DNA from: an uncultured Clostridia bacterium
Lineage (GTDB): Bacteria; Bacillota; Clostridia; Christensenellales; Aristaeellaceae
NCBI GenBank assembly: GCA_946413245.1
Contig: CAMKJS010000007.1
Location: 1-64,000 of the forward strand
Length of the DNA stretch: 64,000 bases
Direction of reading: 5' to 3'
The notes under the pieces are model-generated. The model was given only the letters and a program-made list of their open reading frames with translations. It ran no database searches and had not been told where the DNA came from. This document shows, piece by piece, positions 28,285 to 36,358 of this stretch. Made by a program: the position numbers and the translations under genes. The first letter of the stretch is position 1. Each line of letters begins with the position of its first letter.

Positions 28285-30474
28285 ATGGGTTGGTTTGACG
28301 ATCAGATTGAATTCAGAAAAAAGCATGAAAGAGAACTGTTAAGCGACTCCTTTGAAAACATCGCGCGCTCCGTAACGGGCCGGAAAACCCGCAGTTCCCT
28401 CGACAGCCAGGAGGACGTGAGCGACGCGGTTTCCGCCCTGCTCAAACATATGGGCATCAAGGAAAAGGAGGTACCCCCGGCCATCCGGAACCTGCGGGAC
28501 CGCCTGGACTACCTCCTGTCCCCCACCGGGATCCTCTACCGCGAGGTGATACTCTCCAAAGGCTGGCAGAAGGACGCCATGGGTCCCATGATCACCTCCC
28601 TGAAGAGCACCGGCGCGGTCATCGCGGTGCTGCCCTCCGAGATGGGCGGGTATGAATATTCCAACCCTGCCACCGGCCTGAAGGTGAAGGTGAACGGGCG
28701 GACGGCGGCAAACATCAGCGAGGAAGCGCTGTGCTTCTACCGTCCCCTGCCCCAGCGGGAGCTGAAGCTGCGGGACCTGCTGCGCTACATGCTCAGCTGC
28801 CTGACGCCCCGGGACGGGATCACCTTCGGCCTGGCTGCCCTGGCCGTCACGCTGCTGGGCCTGCTGGTGCCCAAGCTGAACCAGATTCTGACCGGAACGG
28901 TCATCACCACCGGCAGCGAACGGCTGCTGCTCGCGGTGGTTTCCTTCCTCTTCTTTGTCACGGTGACCAATATCCTGCTGAACATCATCCGGAACATGCT
29001 GCTGTCCCGCATCCGGTACAAGCTGAGCGTGAACGTGAGCGCCGCCTCCATGATGCGGATTCTCTCCCTGCCGGCCACCTTCTTCCGGGAGTACTCCGTG
29101 GGTGAGCTGAACCAGCATATTTCCTATATGGATTCCCTGTGCAACACCCTGGTGGACTCGGTATTCTCCACCGCGGTGACGGGGATCTTCAGTCTGGTGT
29201 ATCTGTTCCAGATCTTTGCCTTCGCGCCGAGCCTGGTGTGGCCCAGCCTGATCGTGACCCTGGTGACCCTGGGTATCTCCCTGCTCTCCGCCCGGGTGCA
29301 GATGCGCCTGGACCAGGAAAAGATGGAATATACAGCCAAGGAGCGGGGCCTGGTGTACTCCCTGATCACCGGTATCCAGAAGATCCGCCTGAGCGGCGCG
29401 GAGAACCGGGCTTTCTCCAAGTGGTCTCAGATTTACGTGAAGAGTGCGGAACTGACCTTCAACCCGCCTGCCATCATCCGGCTGTCCAACGTGTTCACCA
29501 CCGCCGTTTCCCTGACAGTCACCGCGGTCATGTACTACGTGGCGACGAAGAACCGGGTCAGCATCGCGGACTATTTCGCCTTCAACGCGTCCTATGCCTA
29601 TATTTCTTCCGCCTTCTCGGCCCTGGCCTCCGTGGCCCTCTCCGCCGCCTCTGTCAAGCCCATCATCAACCTGATGAAGCCCCTGCTGGCCGCCCAGCCG
29701 GAGACCGCCGACAGCAAGGAGACGGTGACGCGGCTTTCCGGCAGCATCGAGCTGAGCCATATCACCTTCGGCTACGACCCGGACAGCAAGCCCCTCTTCG
29801 AGGACTTCAACCTGCAGGTCAAGCCCCGGGAATACGTTGCCATCGTCGGGCGCAGCGGCTGCGGCAAATCCACGCTGGTACGTCTGCTGCTGGGCTTTGA
29901 GAAGCCCTCCAGAGGCATGATCACCTACGATCGGAAGGACCTGCAGCATCTGGATCTGCATTCCGTGCGCCGGCAGATCGGTGTCGTGATGCAGGACGGG
30001 CGGCTCTTCTCCGGCAGTATCTTTGAGAACATCACGATCTCCGCGCCGACCCTGAAGCTGGACGAAGCCTGGCAGGCCGCGGAGATCGCGGGCATCGCCG
30101 ACGACATCCGGGATATGCCCATGGGCATGCACACCATGCTGCAGGAGGGCGGCGGAACCATCTCCGGCGGCCAGCGGCAGCGGCTGCTCATCGCCCGGGC
30201 CATCGCCCCGAAACCCCGCATTCTGATCTTCGACGAGGCCACCTCCGCCCTGGACAACATTACCCAGCGGAAGGTTTCCGAAGCCCTGGACAAGATGAAG
30301 TGCACGAGAATCATCATCGCGCACCGCCTGTCCACCATCCGCCGGTGCGACCGGATCCTGGTCATCGACGGCGGCAAAATCGCCGAGGACGGTACCTATG
30401 ACGACCTCATTGCCAAAGGCGGCATCTTTGCCGAGCTCGTCGACCGCCAGCGCCTCGACACGGAGAAAGAATAA
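28285..30474 (+). CDS. NHLM/NHLP-type export ABC transporter permease/ATPase with N-terminal non-peptidase domain
   Basis: N-terminal PPAIRNLRDRLDYLLSPTGILYREVILSKGWQKDAMGPM..., exporter TMs, GRSGCGKSTLVRLLLG and SGGQRQRLLIARAI. Confidence 0.9.
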   Translation: MGWFDDQIEFRKKHERELLSDSFENIARSVTGRKTRSSLDSQEDVSDAVSALLKHMGIKEKEVPPAIRNLRDRLDYLLSPTGILYREVILSKGWQKDAMGPMITSLKSTGAVIAVLPSEMGGYEYSNPATGLKVKVNGRTAANISEEALCFYRPLPQRELKLRDLLRYMLSCLTPRDGITFGLAALAVTLLGLLVPKLNQILTGTVITTGSERLLLAVVSFLFFVTVTNILLNIIRNMLLSRIRYKLSVNVSAASMMRILSLPATFFREYSVGELNQHISYMDSLCNTLVDSVFSTAVTGIFSLVYLFQIFAFAPSLVWPSLIVTLVTLGISLLSARVQMRLDQEKMEYTAKERGLVYSLITGIQKIRLSGAENRAFSKWSQIYVKSAELTFNPPAIIRLSNVFTTAVSLTVTAVMYYVATKNRVSIADYFAFNASYAYISSAFSALASVALSAASVKPIINLMKPLLAAQPETADSKETVTRLSGSIELSHITFGYDPDSKPLFEDFNLQVKPREYVAIVGRSGCGKSTLVRLLLGFEKPSRGMITYDRKDLQHLDLHSVRRQIGVVMQDGRLFSGSIFENITISAPTLKLDEAWQAAEIAGIADDIRDMPMGMHTMLQEGGGTISGGQRQRLLIARAIAPKPRILIFDEATSALDNITQRKVSEALDKMKCTRIIIAHRLSTIRRCDRILVIDGGKIAEDGTYDDLIAKGGIFAELVDRQRLDTEKE

Positions 30475-30495
30475 TCCCCTCCGGCCTTTCAGGCC

Positions 30496-30526
30496 GCCTC
30501 CCCTTGCATCAAGGGGAGGCTTTATT
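30496..30526 (+). terminator. Rho-independent terminator of the NHLM operon
   Basis: GCCTCCCCTTGcatCAAGGGGAGGC followed by TTTATT, 22 nt after the stop codon. Confidence 0.8.
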
Positions 30527-30592
30527 GTGGAACGGGGGGACGGACCTTTTTGGACCAATCCTGGTCCAAAAAGGTCCGTCCCCCTGTTCCAC
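30527..30592. repeat. Long palindrome, copy 1
   Basis: GTGGAACGGGGGGACGGACCTTTTTGGACCA atcc TGGTCCAAAAAGGTCCGTCCCCCTGTTCCAC: 31-nt arms, 1 mismatch. Confidence 0.93.
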
Positions 30593-30595
30593 CCT

Positions 30596-31039
30596 TTACC
30601 AGATTTCTCTTCCGGCCGGATCACTTTTCCAGCTAAGTTCCCCATCGAGATTCAGCTTCCCGCCATATTCCGCTGCTCTTTCCTCCAGGGTTCTATGTCT
30701 GATTATGCTATCTGATAAGGCAGGGATATCTTGCTTTAGTGTATCGAAAATGATTGCATGATTCACATTGCCGTAATCATGAACAATACGGTTACGGAGA
30801 CCGGTCATTGCTGTCCATGGTATATCTGTATACCGCTCTTTATAACCATCACTCAGCTTTCGGGCATTTTCGGATATTTGAATCAGACGGAACATCATGG
30901 AATCCTGCAGGATCTCATTCCCGGAATACTCTTCAGCATCCACATCCTTCATATGCCTGATAATAAAGGCCAGATCACCAATAATTCTATTGATATAATA
31001 TTCATCATTTTTCACGTTATCCATATATTCTGATCCCAT
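30596..31039 (-). CDS. HepT-like HEPN ribonuclease toxin (DUF86)
   Basis: RNRIVHDY (RX4HXY-type HEPN motif); partner MNT-type gene overlaps its 5' end. Confidence 0.88.
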   Translation of the reverse strand: MGSEYMDNVKNDEYYINRIIGDLAFIIRHMKDVDAEEYSGNEILQDSMMFRLIQISENARKLSDGYKERYTDIPWTAMTGLRNRIVHDYGNVNHAIIFDTLKQDIPALSDSIIRHRTLEERAAEYGGKLNLDGELSWKSDPAGREIW

Positions 31040-31490
31040 CCTTCAGCACTTCATTCAGGAGTTCTTCATTCCCGATTAACTGTTTCATATCCAGCAGATC
31101 TATTTTTTTTCGTAACCTTTCCCGGAGTTTTTCAGTGAGTTCATAGAAGCGAAGACCAGAAATTCCGGAAGAAATCAGAAGATCAATATCACTGGTCGCA
31201 GAAGCTTTTCCTTTTGCATAAGATCCGAAAAGATAGCAATACTGTACAGGATAATCCTGCAGGATTTCACTGCATGCTACCACAATCTCGTCGACCGTAA
31301 GGATCCCATGCTCTTCATCAATTCGGCTGATCTCGTTCATTTCCGCCAGAAGAAACCGATACTTCGGAGTGTCAGCTTTTGTTTCATCATTTTCATAGGA
31401 AATATAGGAGCGTAAGGAGATACCGATCTTTCCGGCAGCTTCTTTTTGTGTCAGTCCGCTTTTTTTGCGCTGTGCTTTCAGCTCATTCAC
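31017..31490 (-). CDS. MNT-type nucleotidyltransferase antitoxin with N-terminal XRE HTH
   Basis: HTH SGLTQKEAAGKIGISLRSYISYE; nucleotidyltransferase FGSYAKGKASATSDIDLLI. GTG start at 31490 with GGAGGT upstream; the longer ORF runs into a palindrome. Confidence 0.85.
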   Translation of the reverse strand: MNELKAQRKKSGLTQKEAAGKIGISLRSYISYENDETKADTPKYRFLLAEMNEISRIDEEHGILTVDEIVVACSEILQDYPVQYCYLFGSYAKGKASATSDIDLLISSGISGLRFYELTEKLRERLRKKIDLLDMKQLIGNEELLNEVLKDGIRIYG

Positions 31491-31608
31491 ATTATTGCAC
31501 CTCCATCCGATATATATTATGCACTTTTTGCACATGTATGTCAATCTAATATGTAACTTTTGCATATTCTTTATTTGTTTGATATGCATTTCAAGTGGAA
31601 CAGGGGAA

Positions 31609-31673
31609 TGGAACAGGGGGACGGACCTTTTTGGACCACTCTTGGTCCAAAAAGGTCCGTCCCCCCGTTCCAC
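31609..31673. repeat. Long palindrome, copy 2
   Basis: TGGAACAGGGGGACGGACCTTTTTGGACCA ctct TGGTCCAAAAAGGTCCGTCCCCCCGTTCCAC; nearly identical to copy 1. Confidence 0.93.
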
Positions 31674-31748
31674 TACTTTTTCTTTCTTCGCAATTATGTT
31701 ATGATGAACCGGAAATCAGGAGAAAAACGTCTCCGGAGGGAGAAAATC

Positions 31749-32663
31749 ATGATCAGACTGGGAATCGATCTGGGCGGAACGGCCATCAAGTACGGCCTGG
31801 TGGAGGACGGAAAAATCCTGTGTTCGGAGCAGGCCCCGACGCCGCTCCGGGAAGGATACGAAGCGGTTCTGGACACCGTCGTCCGGGCCGCGGAGCAGCT
31901 GCCCGGCGCCGCCGGTGCGGAGGAAGTCGGCATGGCCGTACCCGGGCTCATCGATACGGCCGCCGGAACGGTTCTGTATTCCAACAACTTCGGCTGGGAG
32001 AACCGGGAGATTGCCCGGGATCTGGCGCGCCGCTTCCGGCGGCCGGTCCGCATCGCCAACGACGCGCAGACTGCGGCCCTGGGAGAGGCGCTATACGGCG
32101 CGGGCCGGGGATTCCGCCGGATGGCCATGCTCACCGTCGGCACCGGCGTAGGCGGCGGCTTCGTGAAGGACGGCGTCCTGGACGGGGATCTGTACGGGGG
32201 AATGGCGTATATATTCGGGCATCTGCTGTACCGTGAAAATGGGAAGCCCTGCAACTGCGGCCGGAACGGCTGCTATGAAGCATACGCTTCCGCTCCGGCT
32301 GTGGAGAAGCATTATTGCGAGCTCTCCGGGTGCACGAAAACCGCCCGGGAGATTTTCAGCTCCGTCGGAACGGATCCCTTCGCTGAAAAGGCGGTTTCCG
32401 CTTTTAGGGAAGCCCTCGGCGCGCTGGCTGCCGACCTGGCCAACGCCCTCCGGCCGGAGGTGATCGTCGTCGGCGGCGGCGTCAGCGGAGCGGCGAAGCT
32501 TTTCCTGCCGGAGATCAACCGGATTCTGGCCGGGCAGGTATACGGCGCCCGCTTCGCGCCGGTCCGGGCCGTTCCCGCCGCCTTGGGCAACCGGGCAGGG
32601 ATCATCGGGGCAGCCTGCCTGAATACGAAGGCGTACGGAGGCAATCATGAAGACAACCTTTGA
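31749..32663 (+). CDS. ROK-family sugar kinase (glucokinase-like)
   Basis: MIRLGIDLGGTAIKYGLVEDG; CNCGRNGCYEAYAS zinc motif; ATG at 31749. Confidence 0.9.
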   Translation: MIRLGIDLGGTAIKYGLVEDGKILCSEQAPTPLREGYEAVLDTVVRAAEQLPGAAGAEEVGMAVPGLIDTAAGTVLYSNNFGWENREIARDLARRFRRPVRIANDAQTAALGEALYGAGRGFRRMAMLTVGTGVGGGFVKDGVLDGDLYGGMAYIFGHLLYRENGKPCNCGRNGCYEAYASAPAVEKHYCELSGCTKTAREIFSSVGTDPFAEKAVSAFREALGALAADLANALRPEVIVVGGGVSGAAKLFLPEINRILAGQVYGARFAPVRAVPAALGNRAGIIGAACLNTKAYGGNHEDNL

Positions 32664-34353
32664 CCGTTTTCCGGAGAAGAACATCCCGGGCTGGGAGGCG
32701 CTCTCCGGCTGGGAGGAAATCCTGACCCGGCTGTCCCGGCATCCCGAAGGCCGGTATGTGATCACGGCGGAATTCTACACCCAGCTCAACCGGGCTGAAA
32801 TCGTCGCCGCGCTTTCCCGGCTGGGCGGCACGATGTTCGACGCGGAGGAGTGCACCCTGCCGGACGAAGCGTACCGGCGGCTGATTTCCCCGTTCCTGAC
32901 AGACGATCGAGTGTTCGGCGTCATGAATACCCTGCGCCTGGAGGACGTCTTCATTCCGGAAAAGGTCGAAGCCCTGCGGCGGAAAATCCGGGAGACTTCA
33001 GGCCTGATCATCGTCTATGGGGTCGGGGCGTCCCTGGTGACCCGGGGCGACACGCTGGTTTACTTCGATCTTCCCCGCTGGGAAATCCAGCTGCGCTTCC
33101 GCCGGGGGATGACAAACTGGAAGGCAGACAACCCGGAAGAAGACCGGCTCCGCAAATTCAAGCAGGGCTACTTCGTGGAATGGCGGATGGCCGACCGGCG
33201 GAAACGGGAACTGCTGCCCACACTGGACTGGTATGCGGACACGGTGGTCCCGAATGAGCCGAAGATGATTCCCGGAGAAGCCCTCCGGGCGGGGCTGAAT
33301 ACCTTCGCCACGGAGCCCTTCCGGCTGGTTCCCTATTACGCCCCGGAGGTATGGGGCGGCCAGTGGCTGAAGGAAACCTGCGGGCTGGACCCGGAGGCGG
33401 AGAACTACGCCTGGGCCTTCGACGGTGTTCCGGAGGAAAACAGCATCCTCATGCGCTTCGGAAACGTCCGGGTGGAGCTTCCGGCGATCAACGTCGTGTT
33501 CTTTGCCTCCCGGAAGCTCCTGGGAGAACGGGTGCAGGCCCGGTTCGGGGACGAATTCCCGATCCGCTTCGACTTCCTGGATACCATGGAGGGGCAGAAC
33601 CTCTCCCTGCAGGTGCACCCGGTGACGGAATACATCCAGCACCGGTTCGGCATGCACTACACCCAGGACGAGAGCTATTATGTCATGGCATGCAAACCCG
33701 GCACGCACGTATATCTCGGGCTGAAGGAAGGAATCGACCGGAACGACATGATCCGGGACCTGCGGACAGCCCAGGAAACCGGACAGCCCTTCCCGGACGA
33801 AAAATATGTCAACGCCTTCCCGGTTCAAAAGCACGATCACTTCCTGATTCCCGCCGGAACGGTCCACTGTTCCGGAAGGGACACGGTGGTACTGGAAATC
33901 AGCGCGACGCCGTACATCTTCACCTTCAAGCTGTGGGACTGGGGCCGGCTGGGGCTGGACGGAAAGCCCCGCCCGGTGCACATCGACCATGGCGCGGCCG
34001 TCATCGACTGGGGCAGAACCACCGGGTGGGTAAAGAAAAACCTGATCGGCAGGGTAACGCTGCTCGAACAGGACGAGACCGGCACCGTCGAGCGGACCGG
34101 GCTGCACGAGCGGGAATTCATCGAGACCCGGCGGTACACATTATCCGGAGAAAAAACGCTGTCCTCGGAGGACAGCGTCAGTATGTGCAATATCGTCGAC
34201 GGCGAAGGGGCAGTTATTTCCTCCCCCGAGGGTCGTTTTGCCCCCTTCACCGTGCATTATGCCGAGACCTTCATCATCCCGGCCAGCGTCGACACCTTCA
34301 CAGTCAAGCCTCTGGCGCAGCGCTGTATGCTACTCCGGGCGACTATAAAATAA
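32647..34353 (+). CDS. Class I mannose-6-phosphate isomerase-like protein with about 220-aa N-terminal extension
   Basis: C-terminal part: LQVHPVTEYIQHRFGMHYTQDESYYVMAC...HDHFLIPAGTVHCSGRDTVVLEISATPY resembles PMI cupin motifs. Start overlaps the 3' end of the ROK kinase gene. Confidence 0.75.
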   Translation: MKTTFDRFPEKNIPGWEALSGWEEILTRLSRHPEGRYVITAEFYTQLNRAEIVAALSRLGGTMFDAEECTLPDEAYRRLISPFLTDDRVFGVMNTLRLEDVFIPEKVEALRRKIRETSGLIIVYGVGASLVTRGDTLVYFDLPRWEIQLRFRRGMTNWKADNPEEDRLRKFKQGYFVEWRMADRRKRELLPTLDWYADTVVPNEPKMIPGEALRAGLNTFATEPFRLVPYYAPEVWGGQWLKETCGLDPEAENYAWAFDGVPEENSILMRFGNVRVELPAINVVFFASRKLLGERVQARFGDEFPIRFDFLDTMEGQNLSLQVHPVTEYIQHRFGMHYTQDESYYVMACKPGTHVYLGLKEGIDRNDMIRDLRTAQETGQPFPDEKYVNAFPVQKHDHFLIPAGTVHCSGRDTVVLEISATPYIFTFKLWDWGRLGLDGKPRPVHIDHGAAVIDWGRTTGWVKKNLIGRVTLLEQDETGTVERTGLHEREFIETRRYTLSGEKTLSSEDSVSMCNIVDGEGAVISSPEGRFAPFTVHYAETFIIPASVDTFTVKPLAQRCMLLRATIK

Positions 34354-34364
34354 GAGTTACCATA

Positions 34365-34643
34365 TCATTCATCAAATAAATCACTATGTGACCCTGTTCT
34401 GGTTACCGTCAAAAGCAACTGGCCATGATCAATCGCATAGATTAACAGCCAGTCCGGAAGAATGTGACATTCCCGAAATCCCACATAATCTCCCACCAGA
34501 GCATGATCTTTATATTTCTGATCCAGGACTTTTCCGGCAAGAAGATCATCGATGACCGCTTCCAGGAGATTCATATCCTTCCCCTGCTTCTTAAGCCGCT
34601 TGTAGTCCTTACGGAATCGCGTAGTTGTCTTGAGTATCAGCAT
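34365..34643 (-). CDS. YafQ/RelE-family mRNA interferase toxin
   Basis: MLILKTTTRFRKDYKRLKKQGKDMNLLEAVIDDLL...DHALVGDYVGFRECHILPDWLLIYAI...LTVTRTGSHSDLF, YafQ signature. Confidence 0.92.
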   Translation of the reverse strand: MLILKTTTRFRKDYKRLKKQGKDMNLLEAVIDDLLAGKVLDQKYKDHALVGDYVGFRECHILPDWLLIYAIDHGQLLLTVTRTGSHSDLFDE

Positions 34644-34936
34644 TATTCCGCATCCAACTCATCAAACAGCTCCCGGGCAGAACTGTAAGATTTTGCTGAT
34701 ACCTTCCCGGATATGATATCCTTCGCTTCCTGCATAGCTGCTTCTGTTTCCCTGGAATAGCGGGGAAGGCGAACGCTAAAGGGCAATCCACCAACCAGCA
34801 GTGAATTCTCAAAGAAAATATTGACTGCTTCCGGCAAGGTCATACCCAAACGGCCATATAGTGATTCCAGATCTGCTTTTTTCTTCTTATTTATGCGCAT
34901 ATTGAAGTTTGCATCCTTTACAACTGCGGTAGCCAT
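34643..34936 (-). CDS. RelB/DinJ-family antitoxin
   Basis: FNMRINKKKKADLESLYGRLGMTLPEAVNIFFENSLLVGGLPF, DinJ/RelB RHH motif; 1-nt overlap with the toxin gene. Confidence 0.92.
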   Translation of the reverse strand: MATAVVKDANFNMRINKKKKADLESLYGRLGMTLPEAVNIFFENSLLVGGLPFSVRLPRYSRETEAAMQEAKDIISGKVSAKSYSSARELFDELDAE

Positions 34937-35037
34937 GTCAGCGCCCCTTTCTTGTTCTCATGATAAATAGAACCCCCTATTGCAAACCTATAATAGCGCA
35001 ATTATGAAACATTTACAAGCAAATGTTTTACTTTTGC

Positions 35038-36333
35038 CTATAGTTTTTCTTCTTCCAGCCGATGCAGTTTCCGGCGCAGAACCAGGCCCTGAGTCAGCAG
35101 GAGCATCGTCAGCAAGGCGCAGGCGCCGGCAAAGGCTATGGTGAGGACAGCCGGCTTCTCCGCCTTCACGGACTCTCCCGTCACGGTTTTGTCCGTTTCG
35201 TTTTTAATCGGCTGTTCCACCGTCAGGTTCACCGGCAGCCGGAAGGAGGCGGGATTCCCGTCCCGATCCGTGCATTCCACTGCCAGGGTTCCGGAGAAAT
35301 CTCCGGTGATATCCTTTGCGGGAGACAGGATCATCTGCGCCTGCTTCGTCTCCCCGGGCTGGATGGTGCCCACCAGCACGCTCTGCCGCTCGGTGATCCC
35401 CGGCAGGGTAATCGTCGCCAGCACGTTTACGATATCCGCCTTCCCCATGTTCATAATCGGCAGGGACAAGCTGACGGAATCCCCCGCAGTGACCGTCGGC
35501 GCCATCTTCAGTCCGCCCTGCTCCAGACGGATCTCCTGCCGGACCGGCACAGTATGACTGACGCTGCAGGAGCCTGCCTGGCCCAAAGCAGTCCAGGCCA
35601 GATCCAGCTTCAGCACGTGGGGGGCGACCTCCGCCTTTTCGGTCACCGTAACCGGATAGGCTACCGTGACGCTTTCCCCGATGGGCAGCGTGCCGATCTT
35701 CAGTGTCTCCGCGCCCCGTGGAAGAATGTGCCCCGCGCCGTCCGAGATCTTCAGCTCCAGATCCTCCAGGATCGCCGCGCCGCAGGGATTGGCCAGGGTC
35801 ACCTGCACGTCTCCGTCCTCCCCGACGGACAGGTTCGCCTGCAGGTCCGTGATTTCGACCCGTGGGGTTTCCAGGTTTTCCTTCGCGCCGCGCATCCGGA
35901 TGACATAGGGAATGTCCGCGGCCAGATCCTTCCCCTCTCGGTCTCTCCCCGACAGCCGGATCACGCAGGGATAATCCGCATTCTTCTGCTCCGGAAACAG
36001 ATCCATCGTGAAGCGCACGCCCCAGACCCCCTGGGTTTCCATCCGGGCGGTCACTGTTTTCTTCCCGCCTTTGAACAGGGCGACGCGCTCCGTGGGCAGC
36101 GCCAGTTCCGCCGTGATCTGGCCCACAGCAGCATCGGACCGGACAGGCAGGATCATCGTCCAGCGGTCTCCCTCCGCGGCAGGCGTGTACCCCTGCAGCC
36201 AGGAGCGGTCCATTCCCCGGAGCACCGCGTTCATATCCGTCTCAAAAGCCGAGGCCGTCTCCGCCCGGGCGGTGAAAAAGGGTGCAAGGAACAAGGCGGT
36301 CAGCAGGACCGCAAGCAGTCTTCTCATTTTCAT
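35038..36333 (-). CDS. Secreted/membrane-anchored protein with CARDB/NEW3-like Ig-type domains
   Basis: Signal peptide, repeated beta-sandwich style segments (VTLANPCGAAILEDLELKISDGAG..., LPIMNMGKADIVNVLATITLPG), C-terminal TM helix. Confidence 0.6.
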   Translation of the reverse strand: MKMRRLLAVLLTALFLAPFFTARAETASAFETDMNAVLRGMDRSWLQGYTPAAEGDRWTMILPVRSDAAVGQITAELALPTERVALFKGGKKTVTARMETQGVWGVRFTMDLFPEQKNADYPCVIRLSGRDREGKDLAADIPYVIRMRGAKENLETPRVEITDLQANLSVGEDGDVQVTLANPCGAAILEDLELKISDGAGHILPRGAETLKIGTLPIGESVTVAYPVTVTEKAEVAPHVLKLDLAWTALGQAGSCSVSHTVPVRQEIRLEQGGLKMAPTVTAGDSVSLSLPIMNMGKADIVNVLATITLPGITERQSVLVGTIQPGETKQAQMILSPAKDITGDFSGTLAVECTDRDGNPASFRLPVNLTVEQPIKNETDKTVTGESVKAEKPAVLTIAFAGACALLTMLLLTQGLVLRRKLHRLEEEKL

Positions 36334-36358
36334 ATGTAAAACTCCCTATATACCTTTA

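Noticed and set aside
28339-30645. Minus-strand ORF of 768 aa
   Set aside because: Antisense to the second NHLM transporter; low-complexity G/H/Q/D-rich shadow translation.
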